64,000 nt of DNA. Origin: Deltaproteobacteria bacterium (GTDB taxonomy: Bacteria; Bdellovibrionota_B; Oligoflexia; Oligoflexales; Bog-1112). Below, piece by piece: positions 34,186 through 43,450 of the stretch; the first letter of the stretch is position 1; the number at the start of each line of letters is the position of its first letter. The position numbers and the translations under genes were made by a program. The stretch covers positions 62,001-126,000 of the forward strand of contig JACPKR010000053.1 of NCBI GenBank assembly GCA_016186945.1. The letters are read 5' to 3'. The notes beneath the pieces are model-generated. The model was given only the letters and a program-made list of their open reading frames with translations. It was not told the DNA's origin and did no database searches.

Positions 34186-37100
34186 CTACTGACTCTGAAG
34201 TCTATTCCACAAGGCGAAACCAAGTACGTATGCCTCATGTTCCCGTTGCGCAAGCTGTTCGATCTCAAACCAGAGCTTTTTCTTGTTGAACTCAAAACAC
34301 GTGACAACTCCTTGATCTTCTTCGACGGCCAATTGAGCCTGCGAAGCAATGACCGCACTTACACCAAGCACAGCGAGAATTCCAATACCCCCAACGACGA
34401 CACCTTTCCAGCGACCGCCTCCTTCAGCTTCCATTTCAGTAGGACCTTTTGTTTTCTCGCGCATGTCAGTCTCGGGCATGTCGGAAGGTATCGGTCGCTT
34501 AAAGTCGTCCAAATAGTCGGGCCGTTCTGTAACTGCACCCGCCCTTTGCCTTTTCAATAGGTCCATATAGGATTCCGCGTTCGCCCGGTGTCCTTCAACT
34601 TCCGTGTGGATGGCCTCGACGTCAGCCCGACGTGTTTCAAATGTGTTTCTGAGGACTACCGAGTCGGGAGCATCCAGAGGGATGAGCTTTTCGCTCAAGA
34701 CCGCGTCAATGGAGGTTTTTTTCACCATTGCTTCCTTAACAAGATCCCAGTTCCTGGAAATAACTTCCGCTGCCTTGGCCTGTTCCCACAGTCTAAGGGA
34801 GACTGTTTCTTCGAGAGATTGTCTGAGCTTGAATGTGCTCCCCAGTTGTTCCTGGAATGATTCGAACAGGGCCTGACGTTTGGTTCTCACCTCTTCTATT
34901 CTGCTTTCGTATTGCTCCCTGATTCGCTGCGATCGGGCCATTCCGTCAAGACGTCCCCGTTCAGCTTCCAGCCCAGATTTTGCCGTCTGTGCACGTTCCA
35001 GGTCAAGTTCAAGCCCACGTTTTTGCGAGGCACTCAGCTTCGAACCTGGTTTCCGCAAGCGATCTATAAAACGAGAGAAGCGGCCTTTTTTGGGCGACGG
35101 AAGTTCAGAAACAGTAGGAAGTTTATCCGTCGTCACGCTCGCAACAGTCAGTCCTTGTCTAGCTGTTCGGAAGAATTCGTCTGCAGGCCCTGCCGCGGAC
35201 TCGGGAACTGTCGTCGCAACACGTGCCCTTTCCTCAACAAAGCGCATTCCTTTTTCGTCCGGCAAGCCTAACATGTTCCGAATTGCTTGTATTTGAGTGT
35301 CAACACCTTTCAACTCGGCTTCGATCTGTCCCGTCTTTGCGACAAGGTCGGGTTCGTCGACAGCAGCTAACGGCTTGCTATCTGGATCGACACCGCGTTC
35401 ATACTTGTCGAGTAGATCTCCTATTTCAGCATCGAGTTTTTCAATATTACCGGATTCAAGGGTCGTTTTTATCTGAGTCAGAGCATCCTGTAAGCGACCC
35501 GTCTCTTCAGGAGAAAGTCGATCCTTCATATGCCTGGGAACCTGAAAGTTCTCTTGCCTGAGAGCGCTGTAGATGACATCTTCCCTTGACAAACCGGCCA
35601 GGGAAGGGTGGCGATCATAGTCACGGAAAAGATTCGTTTCAAAAACTTTGTCCTGAAACCGGAGCCAATCATTGATGGTGTCTGAAACCAAGGCACGTTT
35701 CAGGTGACTTTCGTACAGGCTCGCTACTCGGTTCGGAAAGTCATCAATAGACACGCTACGCAGTTCTGCGGAAACCCTGGCCTCGAAACTCCTGCCCTCC
35801 TCATCTGCACCGAGTAAGCTCGTTTCGCTACCAAAAAAATCAATACTGAAATTACCAACGTCCGCACGAGTTTCGAATGTAAGTTCACCTTGGGCGTTCC
35901 TCTTCAACCCATAAAATTCCAAAGCACTTCTTGTAAGTCCTTTTTCTTCTATAAGGGTCCGGTACCGCTCCCTGACTTCAATGATGTCAGGCTTTCGAGC
36001 AATGTCACTAATGCTTTCGTAAGTTTCTCCTCGCATGCGCCTTTCCATAAAGCTGCATGAGTGAATACCACACTGCAAATCCGACTTATACTTAGTCCCG
36101 GACCCGACTCTCTGGAAGTCCTCTGTGATGACATTTGTCACCTTTTCAAACCCCGTTACTCTACGAACTTCATCAATAACCGCATCCGCCCACGGGTGTT
36201 GAGTCGAAGCTCCTAATCTTTCCGTAGTCCCGTAACGATAAAACCCAGAAGGATCGTACAGTTCAATGTTTCCTTTTTGTTTGTCGACGATCAGCATCAT
36301 CTCGTGTCCTGGGATGGTGAGTGGGATCGCTACAAAATTCTTGGCTCCGAGTGCGGTTTCCAGCCTCGAACTAAACTCTTTCCCAAGCAGTTCCGCGTAC
36401 ACATCCCTTGTAGTTTGCCCTCCGCTTGGAGAAGGAACTCTGGCGAACGGCAATTCGAGTCCTCCTTGGATGGTCTGATAGCGAAGGACCGGCACAAGAT
36501 CCCAGTCGCTTGCCCTTCCTTGACCCTGCAGTTCTCCTAGCAGTGCCTGTGAAATGGCAGTACCTTCTCCTGCTCCACTCACGTATTGACCAAAGCCAGA
36601 TGCGACTCGACTCGGAACGAACACCAATCGATCAACCCCTTCAATCTGCATTTTGACGGCAACCAATTTGACTTCCCTACCTTTAGCCTTTGACAATAGT
36701 TCGGAAACTTCGGCGCCTGTTACGCTTGCTTCCGGACCCGGATAGAGAGCCTGTAAACCCCCGGGTTTGCCTGTTCTTGCGGATTGACCTAACTGATCCA
36801 CAACCCACTGGGTGCGAGGGTCTCTAGGTGAAGAAAATCGTCTTGTCGCAACCGGCTCTGGCTCTGCGCCCCGAACCTCTTGCTCAGAAGCGGGAGCGGG
36901 AGCAGGTGCGGGCGCTTGCGTAACTGGCGGTGCAGCAGCAAGCAGCAAGCCTTCTGTTGAGGCTGGTTCCGCAGCAGGTATAATCTCGGCCGTATCGACA
37001 AACTTATACTGTATTTCAAACTCATCCAAAGCATAAACGAGAAATCGCCCTGCCTCCCTCGCATCGTACGACGAACAAAGGCGGAGGTTGCGCTTATATG

Positions 37101-37293
37101 CTTCTATGGTTACTTCAAGATCGGTGAGGCCCGGTGCCAAGAAGAAAACTGGTCCGTCGGGCACTTGCTCGGCTAAGGATGCTGAACTCACCTGCTCGGT
37201 GGACATAAGGGCTTTAAATGATCTCACTTCCGGAGTCATCTCCCTGCAGGACGTTAAGAGAATCATTACAATGAGCCTAACTTCTGCTTTCAA
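34186..37293 (-). CDS. Large lipoprotein with Ulp1/YopJ-like (CE-clan) cysteine protease motif
   Basis: A 1035-residue protein. The start TTG 37293 has GGGAG 7 bases upstream and gives a lipoprotein signal MKAEVRLIVMILLTSC; an upstream TTG (37365) would add 24 basic residues. An Ala/Pro linker (about 110-140) precedes a domain whose catalytic spacing looks like CE-clan proteases: His330 (IPGHEMMLIVD), Asp347 (IELYDPSG), a Gln (EDFQRVGSG) and Cys408 in SDLQCGIHSCSFMERR, comparable to SSECGIFSLALA of YopJ or DCGxxVC of Ulp1. Long helical and coiled-coil stretches follow, then a membrane segment near residue 980 (VVVGGIGILAVLGVSAVIAS). The family removes or acetylates ubiquitin-like targets in hosts; that role here is inference. 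It is divergent from the solute-binding gene. Confidence 0.68.
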   Translation of the reverse strand: MKAEVRLIVMILLTSCREMTPEVRSFKALMSTEQVSSASLAEQVPDGPVFFLAPGLTDLEVTIEAYKRNLRLCSSYDAREAGRFLVYALDEFEIQYKFVDTAEIIPAAEPASTEGLLLAAAPPVTQAPAPAPAPASEQEVRGAEPEPVATRRFSSPRDPRTQWVVDQLGQSARTGKPGGLQALYPGPEASVTGAEVSELLSKAKGREVKLVAVKMQIEGVDRLVFVPSRVASGFGQYVSGAGEGTAISQALLGELQGQGRASDWDLVPVLRYQTIQGGLELPFARVPSPSGGQTTRDVYAELLGKEFSSRLETALGAKNFVAIPLTIPGHEMMLIVDKQKGNIELYDPSGFYRYGTTERLGASTQHPWADAVIDEVRRVTGFEKVTNVITEDFQRVGSGTKYKSDLQCGIHSCSFMERRMRGETYESISDIARKPDIIEVRERYRTLIEEKGLTRSALEFYGLKRNAQGELTFETRADVGNFSIDFFGSETSLLGADEEGRSFEARVSAELRSVSIDDFPNRVASLYESHLKRALVSDTINDWLRFQDKVFETNLFRDYDRHPSLAGLSREDVIYSALRQENFQVPRHMKDRLSPEETGRLQDALTQIKTTLESGNIEKLDAEIGDLLDKYERGVDPDSKPLAAVDEPDLVAKTGQIEAELKGVDTQIQAIRNMLGLPDEKGMRFVEERARVATTVPESAAGPADEFFRTARQGLTVASVTTDKLPTVSELPSPKKGRFSRFIDRLRKPGSKLSASQKRGLELDLERAQTAKSGLEAERGRLDGMARSQRIREQYESRIEEVRTKRQALFESFQEQLGSTFKLRQSLEETVSLRLWEQAKAAEVISRNWDLVKEAMVKKTSIDAVLSEKLIPLDAPDSVVLRNTFETRRADVEAIHTEVEGHRANAESYMDLLKRQRAGAVTERPDYLDDFKRPIPSDMPETDMREKTKGPTEMEAEGGGRWKGVVVGGIGILAVLGVSAVIASQAQLAVEEDQGVVTCFEFNKKKLWFEIEQLAQREHEAYVLGFALWNRLQSQ

Positions 37294-37385
37294 TAACTTG
37301 CTCCCGATAAAGCCTAATCCTTGCCTTATATCGGCAAAGAAAATTTTTTTTTTAGTTTTTTTCAACTCAAGCCGATAGGTTGGGC

Positions 37386-38765
37386 ATGATTTGGAAACGT
37401 AAGAAGAAATTGCAAGGCCTACATCTTATCCTGTCGGTATTTGTCGGAGTCGCAGCTTGCCGACCCGCGGCTAAAGAGCAAGGGCTTGAGGCAGCCAAAG
37501 GGAGTGATTTTAAGATTGGGGTCATGTTCTTCAACGGTAACCGTGATTCCAGAAGTGTCCATGCTATCAACATGGCTATTGAGGATGTCAACGCGGCAGG
37601 TATCTTTACGCGAAAGTGGGTCGCTGATTTCAACTTTTACGATACTCGTACAGATCGAATGAAACTGGCGAACACCATGATCAATGAGCACAGGGTGGAT
37701 CTTGTGGTCAGTCAGTGGTCGTCGACGGCCTTGCATGTGCTGCAATTCACGAATAGAAGCAACCCTCATCTCGTTCAGTGCAGTGCTGATTCGACCAACA
37801 CTTACATCAACGATCCGACTATACAAGACAGTGAGGACCTCGTAATCTCCGACAAAAATGGCACCCTTTTTCGTATTGTCGCAAACGACAGAAAACAGAC
37901 GAATGTGATTTGGGAGCAAGTTCGTGAGAAGGAAAAATTTGCGATCATCTACATTAACGACATTTACGGAGCGTCTCTGAAAGATGAGTTAACACGAAAA
38001 TATGCTGAAGCGGTAAAGTCAAATTTTCCCACAGAGGCTCTCCTCTCCTATCCTGCAAGTGATTTTGTCTTGTCGCAAATCACTGACCGTTTGGATGCTC
38101 TTATTGCAAAGAGTTTAGAAGGAACGATCAACACTCTTATTCTTGCGGGTATGTCTTATGATGGATCCCATATTTTACAGTATTTGACGGAAAGTCCCTC
38201 TCCTTTTCGTGGGCACATCATCTTGTCTGATGGCATGATTGAGACGAATACCTTCTCACCGCTTTCCGAAGCTTTCGATGTTTGGCTCAAAACGGAAGGG
38301 AACAGCTTGACGGGAGTTTCTCCAGAGATGGATGTTGGGGAGAATAATGAAGCATGGAACCGTAGACTGAAAGAGAGGACTAAATTATTTGACACATACG
38401 CGCCTGGTGCGGCTTCATGCGTCTACCTTGTGGCACTAGCCCTTCTTTCGGCTCCTAAGGATGAGGAACTCAGTCCGGACGCTGCAAAAATTGGTTTTCA
38501 GAATTTCCTTACCAAAAACGTCTCCTCCCAGAGAGACTCATATTTTGCGGTCGCACCAACAGTTCAGGCTTTGAAGGAGGCTAAGGAGATGGCAGCACGG
38601 GGAAAGAAACTTCTACTGAATGGCCCGTCAGGGGAAATTGTTTTTGATGATGACGGTGACAGACTGCATCAAAGGTATGAGAAACTTTCCATCCACTACA
38701 ACGACGGATCCTTCTCCTTTGAAAAAGATACTGAGTGTGACGGTGACAGCGGAATGTGTGAATAA
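37386..38765 (+). CDS. Orphan periplasmic binding protein, Leu/Ile/Val-binding type (lipoprotein)
   Basis: A 459-residue protein with a lipoprotein signal (MIWKRKKKLQGLHLILSVFV followed by GVAAC). The body follows the type I periplasmic-binding fold of branched-chain amino-acid receptors: FKIGVMFFNGNRDSR, AINMAIEDVNAAGIF, VDLVVSQWSSTALHVL, FRIVANDRKQTNVIWEQV, AIIYINDIYGASLKDEL. The C-terminus is Asp/Cys-rich (DTECDGDSGMCE). No permease or ATPase gene is nearby, so it may act as a sensor or receptor rather than in uptake. The ATG at 37386 is chosen over TTG 37380 as it starts the basic region of the signal. Confidence 0.82.
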   Translation: MIWKRKKKLQGLHLILSVFVGVAACRPAAKEQGLEAAKGSDFKIGVMFFNGNRDSRSVHAINMAIEDVNAAGIFTRKWVADFNFYDTRTDRMKLANTMINEHRVDLVVSQWSSTALHVLQFTNRSNPHLVQCSADSTNTYINDPTIQDSEDLVISDKNGTLFRIVANDRKQTNVIWEQVREKEKFAIIYINDIYGASLKDELTRKYAEAVKSNFPTEALLSYPASDFVLSQITDRLDALIAKSLEGTINTLILAGMSYDGSHILQYLTESPSPFRGHIILSDGMIETNTFSPLSEAFDVWLKTEGNSLTGVSPEMDVGENNEAWNRRLKERTKLFDTYAPGAASCVYLVALALLSAPKDEELSPDAAKIGFQNFLTKNVSSQRDSYFAVAPTVQALKEAKEMAARGKKLLLNGPSGEIVFDDDGDRLHQRYEKLSIHYNDGSFSFEKDTECDGDSGMCE

Positions 38766-38766
38766 C

Positions 38767-39312
38767 TTAGGGCTTCATCTCTTTGGTCTGAGCGATAAGT
38801 TTCCTCAAATTACGAACACAAAAATGCTCATCGAAGAGAGGATTGATTTCGATCAATTCCTGAATCAACTTCGAAGTCTTTTCCCAAACTTCGCGTTTAA
38901 AATCAAAAAATGAAACGGGGGACGGCGCCTGATTTAACCGTTTGAACTGCGCAGGTTTCTTATCCAAACTAAGCTTGTTAGATTGCGTCTCAATTTCAGA
39001 AACGGTAATGAGGTCATCCTTCTTTTCAAAAGAAAGCCATATCGAGCTGGTTTCAATATCGGAGATGGCAGCGAACGCCTTGCCTTCATTTAGAATTCGG
39101 ATTACCTCAAGAAACTGTTCAAACCAGGTTATCAGACTAAAGAGACCTGTTTCATTTGGAGCTAACGGCCGATCGTGGCAAAATCCATATTCCCAATCAT
39201 TGATTTTCACAAAAAAGTAGCCCTCAATATCGGTCACCTCTTCTTCAAGTGTAGAAAGGGGACTAAAGCTCAAGTCAGAGGGCCGATCCGTGATACGAAA
39301 GTCAATTTTCAT
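38767..39312 (-). CDS. Probable immunity protein for the EndoU toxin
   Basis: A 181-residue acidic protein with no signal peptide or membrane segment; it is the only gene of the eight-gene operon that looks cytosolic. It begins MKIDFRITDRPSDLSF and has a beta-rich first half (GYFFVKINDWEYGFCHD, SSIWLSFEKKDDLITVSE) and a helical end. I do not recognise the exact family, but the size, location nine bases behind the toxin gene and lack of export signal match immunity proteins of polymorphic toxin systems. A role as inhibitor of the EndoU nuclease is inference from context. Confidence 0.6.
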   Translation of the reverse strand: MKIDFRITDRPSDLSFSPLSTLEEEVTDIEGYFFVKINDWEYGFCHDRPLAPNETGLFSLITWFEQFLEVIRILNEGKAFAAISDIETSSIWLSFEKKDDLITVSEIETQSNKLSLDKKPAQFKRLNQAPSPVSFFDFKREVWEKTSKLIQELIEINPLFDEHFCVRNLRKLIAQTKEMKP

Positions 39313-39321
39313 ATGATACCA

Positions 39322-40812
39322 TTAGGGGGAAAAGTCTGCCAATCCATAGATTCTGCTTCCATAAGCCGTCCTCAGCACCGTGTTTCCTGATTCCTGAACA
39401 GTTTTTATCGTAACCATTTCACCAAAAACTGTTGTCACGTAAGAACCCTGCCTTACTCCATCTCGTAGTGCTCTATTGAAGGCAATTTCGGATGCTGCAA
39501 CAATTTTTTCCGCACTCCATTCCTTGGGGAAGAAAGTACGTTTCCCGCTATTAATGAGTTTTTCTACTATCTCGGACCTCAAGTACGGCAGCTCTTTCCG
39601 GAAATGATCAAAACTGTGTCTATTTAATATGTGTTTGATCCTACTTTGCGAAAGCTTGACTGTAATTTTTGAGCTTTCTCGCGCGAATTCGACAATTTCC
39701 TTGCCTTTGAGTCCCAATCTTTCTGCAGAGCGAGCGAGTTCATTTGCTCGCTTTCCTATTCTAAAAGATTTACCTGCTCTAGCAGCTATGCGTTCAAGGA
39801 TTGTGATACCTTTCACAACTTTTGAGCCTAGACCCACGGTGACGGCGTCCAGTATAGCCAGGGACCGCTCTAGCTCATCTAGAGGTTTTCCCGTGATCAG
39901 ATTTTCACCTGTGATAGATTCATAGAGCGACTTACCCCATTGCGCGGGCCACAATTGCGGGACAAAGCCTAACGCAAGATCAAGGAATTCTTTGGCGGCT
40001 GCTAGCGCGAAATGTCCTCCATCTTGGTCGTTTTCTTCAAACAACTCGTCGGCAATGAAAAGGCCATATTCGGCTTGGTTAACCAGCGAGATTTTTTCAT
40101 GCACATGTGTATCGCTGCTGTCGATTTGCGTGCGGACAAATTCCTTGTAGTGATGAGTTCTATTGAGGGCCTCCCCAGCTTCTGAGTTCAATGACGTTTT
40201 GAAAGGATAGTCCTCGAAACCTCGACGCTTTTCTTCAGGAATGTCAGACATTAAGGGAAGAGCACTTTGGGCCGCTAAGATCCACTTGGCAAGGACCTCA
40301 TCCTGTTTTGCCTTCATTTGAGCGACTTGTCTCTTACTGCTATCGAGAAAGGAGCCCTGGTCACGAAGAAAACTGTCAAATCGCTCGAGGTCATTTTTAA
40401 TTTCCGATTTGATTGCAGATAACTTTTCTGTCCGATGCTCAAGATAATCACTAACTGTCTTGGCAGCTTTTTTAGTCAGCACATCGCGATATTCGCGCAC
40501 TTCCGATTCAGCAAGCTTTCTGCCTTCCTGATGGATCCTATTCGTTGCGTCGTGTTTGAGGAAGTTACAGCGATGTCCAGGCAGGCAAACACTATGCTCA
40601 AGGTAGCCGCTGTTGGAACGGTCAATGCTTTCCTGTTCGCCTTCTGAATCACGGTAGGGATCAAGGTTCTGTCCCCCTAAAGATCGAGGCCATTCGACAC
40701 GAGTACCAAGATCGCCATCTATCCTGAGATCGATTTGATGAGCATGTCCACTAGGCGAAGCGACAGGGAGGAGAAAAAAGAAGCATGTGGGCAAAAGTCT
40801 CACAATGTTCAT
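39322..40812 (-). CDS. Secreted polymorphic toxin: pre-toxin TG domain plus EndoU-type nuclease
   Basis: A 496-residue exported protein with a signal peptide (residues 1-25, MNIVRLLPTCFFFLLPVASP followed by SGHAH). Residues 90-180 are coiled coil. Residues 278-337 match the pre-toxin TG pattern of polymorphic toxins (FVPQLWPAQWGKSLYESITG, ENLITGKPLDELERSLAI). The C-terminus (about 385-490) fits bacterial EndoU: HILNRHSF with His394 and His399, TFFPKEWSAEKIVAASEIA, VTTVFGEMVTIKT and a final TAYG. EndoU toxins cleave RNA in competing cells. Unlike classical polymorphic toxins it lacks long repeats or a two-partner secretion domain. It overlaps the upstream coiled-coil gene by four bases. Confidence 0.78.
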   Translation of the reverse strand: MNIVRLLPTCFFFLLPVASPSGHAHQIDLRIDGDLGTRVEWPRSLGGQNLDPYRDSEGEQESIDRSNSGYLEHSVCLPGHRCNFLKHDATNRIHQEGRKLAESEVREYRDVLTKKAAKTVSDYLEHRTEKLSAIKSEIKNDLERFDSFLRDQGSFLDSSKRQVAQMKAKQDEVLAKWILAAQSALPLMSDIPEEKRRGFEDYPFKTSLNSEAGEALNRTHHYKEFVRTQIDSSDTHVHEKISLVNQAEYGLFIADELFEENDQDGGHFALAAAKEFLDLALGFVPQLWPAQWGKSLYESITGENLITGKPLDELERSLAILDAVTVGLGSKVVKGITILERIAARAGKSFRIGKRANELARSAERLGLKGKEIVEFARESSKITVKLSQSRIKHILNRHSFDHFRKELPYLRSEIVEKLINSGKRTFFPKEWSAEKIVAASEIAFNRALRDGVRQGSYVTTVFGEMVTIKTVQESGNTVLRTAYGSRIYGLADFSP

Positions 40813-42488
40813 GGTATCTTTTCCTGTTCAAAACTGACGAGCATGGCTTCTGCTTCAGATAGCTTTTTTTCGAATACGACGACTTCCTGCTCGTTTGCAA
40901 ATTCAGGTCCTGGGTAAATTGTATTGACGAAAAGCCCTAGCGATTCGCTTATAGGTATCAAGACTACTTGTTCGAAGAATAGCTTTTGGTGTCCTCCCTC
41001 GCTATTTTCAAAAAGTCTGCGAAGTCGGACCCAAAGATTTTGCGCCCGGGCACGCACCTTAGACGCAATTTTCCAAGACGTTGTTTTTTCTTGAATTCGC
41101 TTGACTTCCTGTTGTAGGGCATGACCGATTTGCGTTTGCTCCTCCAGTTCTTGTTGAGTTAATTCCCCTTCAATGAAGAGTGCTTTTTTCTTAGCTTGGA
41201 AAAGGGAGAGTGACGACTGCTGAGCAGACAACAATTCCGTTAGCTTCCCATTTAAATACAGGTAAGTAAGTCTGCTTCGGAGGACCCGCACGAATTCCCG
41301 AAGCTCCCCCATTTTTTTTGTAACCAGCCAATTACGATCTTCTATCCTTATACTAGTGTCCAGATCAACGCGAAACTCGTTTAGTTGGGAAAGACGCTCA
41401 TTAATTTCCGCAACACTATTTCCAACTGTTATAGTGTGGCCCATTTTCCCCCAAGCGTTACAAACAGCGGCCTTCATTTTTGCAGAGTCCATGGGGATGG
41501 AGAAAATAGAGTTGCGGGCGTCAATGGCTTCCAGAATTTGGCTCATCTGCAGTCCAAGTGTGGTTCGAAGTTCAGAATATTCAGGGGGCAATTCCAGGCC
41601 ATTCTGGACGTCGTTATGACGGCTAGCATATTCACTCGTAAAAGAAAAATGTGAACGGAGTTGCTCAAGTTGGCGTGACAACGAGTCATGACACAGTTTG
41701 TGAACACTTCTAGTCCGAACTGCGTAGTCATCCTTCAAGCTTTGTATTGTAGCGTGTTTGACCTTCTCAGGATCAGATAGAGTGGAAACAAAACGGGCCA
41801 AGTAGGTTTTGGTGTCTTCAATTCGTACGGATAGGTCATTGAGGTTACTTAGAAAATCTGCGTGGAGTCGATCAAATTCATTCAGACGTAGTTGAATGGT
41901 CACAAGGAAGGCGTTATGAATATCTTGAAAAGCATCCCACGTTCTTCGAGCTTTATCCCGAGCTGCCTCGAGTGAGTTCACTTCTCCTCGCACTTTCTTG
42001 TATTCTTCCAGGCTTGGGTTGATTGACGGATCGTCAAAAACCTCCCCTTCTTCGATCAGAGATTTATAAAGCTCAATTTTTTCCGCACTTGTTTTTTCGG
42101 CCAATTCGTTAAGAGAGCGGTCATGCTCGAAATTCCAGCACCGGAACGCCCCCATGTACCATGTGGTCGAATATCGAGTGTTCCAATAGGCTTGGCACCG
42201 ACTTCTAGCCCAGCCCGAAGTCCAAGAGTCGGGCAGACCATCACATTTTTTCCGGTTAAACTCGGAAAGGGAGGAAGGTTCCCACAGCCAGTGTGAATAT
42301 TCCTCCCTCCCAGCATTGCGAGTTTTCTCGAATTCATTATCATTCTCGCACCAGAGGAGACACTGCATGAAACCGAGGACGGGAGAGTTGCCACTCCCAT
42401 TGCGAGCGCAGTAGTTACTTTCGTGAGTTATTCCGAAAACACCAGTCCCCTCCAGGAAAAACACAAAAAAGAGTACGTGTCGAAGCAT
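40809..42488 (-). CDS. Secreted coiled-coil protein with Cys/Trp-rich N-terminus
   Basis: A 559-residue unknown. It has a short signal peptide (MLRHVLFFVFFLEGTGVFG), then about 100 residues with many Cys and Trp (QCLLWCENDN, YSHWLWEP, CDGLPDSWTSGWARSRC, TWYMGAFRCWNF) that could form a disulfide-rich domain. The remaining 400 residues are long charged helices and coiled coils (EEYKKVRGEVNSLEAARDKA, ELTQQELEEQTQIGHALQQE). It may be a structural or adhesion part of the toxin system. It overlaps the EndoU gene start (ATGA). Confidence 0.72.
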   Translation of the reverse strand: MLRHVLFFVFFLEGTGVFGITHESNYCARNGSGNSPVLGFMQCLLWCENDNEFEKTRNAGREEYSHWLWEPSSLSEFNRKKCDGLPDSWTSGWARSRCQAYWNTRYSTTWYMGAFRCWNFEHDRSLNELAEKTSAEKIELYKSLIEEGEVFDDPSINPSLEEYKKVRGEVNSLEAARDKARRTWDAFQDIHNAFLVTIQLRLNEFDRLHADFLSNLNDLSVRIEDTKTYLARFVSTLSDPEKVKHATIQSLKDDYAVRTRSVHKLCHDSLSRQLEQLRSHFSFTSEYASRHNDVQNGLELPPEYSELRTTLGLQMSQILEAIDARNSIFSIPMDSAKMKAAVCNAWGKMGHTITVGNSVAEINERLSQLNEFRVDLDTSIRIEDRNWLVTKKMGELREFVRVLRSRLTYLYLNGKLTELLSAQQSSLSLFQAKKKALFIEGELTQQELEEQTQIGHALQQEVKRIQEKTTSWKIASKVRARAQNLWVRLRRLFENSEGGHQKLFFEQVVLIPISESLGLFVNTIYPGPEFANEQEVVVFEKKLSEAEAMLVSFEQEKIP

Positions 42489-42503
42489 TGGAATTTCCTT
42501 ACT

Positions 42504-43448
42504 TTACAAGAGGGCGCGGATTTCCTGTATGATTCCTCGAAACTCATCAAGGATTACAACCCTACTGGCCTCAAGCTCGGCAACCTTAGCGTCAAGTGCG
42601 TCTTTCAGATCGAGAAGCTCTCTCTTCCTCCTGATAGAAAGTTCTTCAAGCACCTGAGAGAGAGCTTTCACTGACTCTCCAAACTCCTGCTCAGTTGTAT
42701 CCAACTGGTAAGCTGCTTCCGCCTCCAATTCGCCTAGCTGTAAAACCTCTGTTGCCACAAAATCTGTAACCACGCTATTCCCATGAGAATCGTCCGTCAG
42801 AACTTCACTGAGTCTGTTACGAATCTGCGACAAAACAGTCTCGCTGGTTTCAGAGTCGTCTTGCCCTGCTTTACTGAACAGGTTTCTCAATTCGAGAAAA
42901 TGGCCCGAGGTCTGAATGATCTGGACTTGCCCAGAAACTCGTCTTAAGAAACCAAGTTCATGCCGAATCAATCGCAAGTACGCCCTCATTTCTCTGACGT
43001 TAGGAAGAACAGTGACAGAAACGACACTAAGTTTACAGTCCCCTACAAAACTCGCACGATAAGTCGTGGTGGGATCCTGGTCGATAAGTTTCAACTCCGC
43101 TGGACCTTTTACAAACGCCGTGAGCACTTCCTCCCCGTCAGAGGAACGCACAGCAACCTGAGAGTCACCACATGAAAACACAAGCCCGTGTTTATGAGCC
43201 AAGCAAGGGAACCTGTAGACGAGAACGTACTCTGAAGTGGAAGAAACTTTGTCCCACGGTGTACCTGCAAGTCCAATCGACAATGTAACTGTTTCATCCA
43301 GTCGACATTTTACCTTGGCACCATTTGATGGAACACAAGAGAGGGAAATATTCGGGATATCCGCACGGAGTGGGCTTTGTACGGTCAGAGAAACGAAACA
43401 AAAAAGATACAATAATAGTTTTCTTTGAATTATTAATCGCCTTAACAT
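42504..43448 (-). CDS. Exported beta-rich/coiled-coil protein
   Basis: A 314-residue unknown. The ATG at 43448 has GAGGTAAGC directly upstream and opens a signal peptide (MLRRLIIQRKLLLYLFCFVS...). The mature N-terminus (about 30-155) is beta-rich with paired Cys (LSCVPSNGAKVKCRLDETV; FPCLAHKHGLVFSCGDS), perhaps an immunoglobulin-like domain. The C-terminal half is coiled coil (RRKRELLDLKDALDAKVAEL). The same layout, Cys-rich head and helical tail, is seen in the next gene of the operon. Confidence 0.72.
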   Translation of the reverse strand: MLRRLIIQRKLLLYLFCFVSLTVQSPLRADIPNISLSCVPSNGAKVKCRLDETVTLSIGLAGTPWDKVSSTSEYVLVYRFPCLAHKHGLVFSCGDSQVAVRSSDGEEVLTAFVKGPAELKLIDQDPTTTYRASFVGDCKLSVVSVTVLPNVREMRAYLRLIRHELGFLRRVSGQVQIIQTSGHFLELRNLFSKAGQDDSETSETVLSQIRNRLSEVLTDDSHGNSVVTDFVATEVLQLGELEAEAAYQLDTTEQEFGESVKALSQVLEELSIRRKRELLDLKDALDAKVAELEASRVVILDEFRGIIQEIRALL

Positions 43449-43450
43449 GC

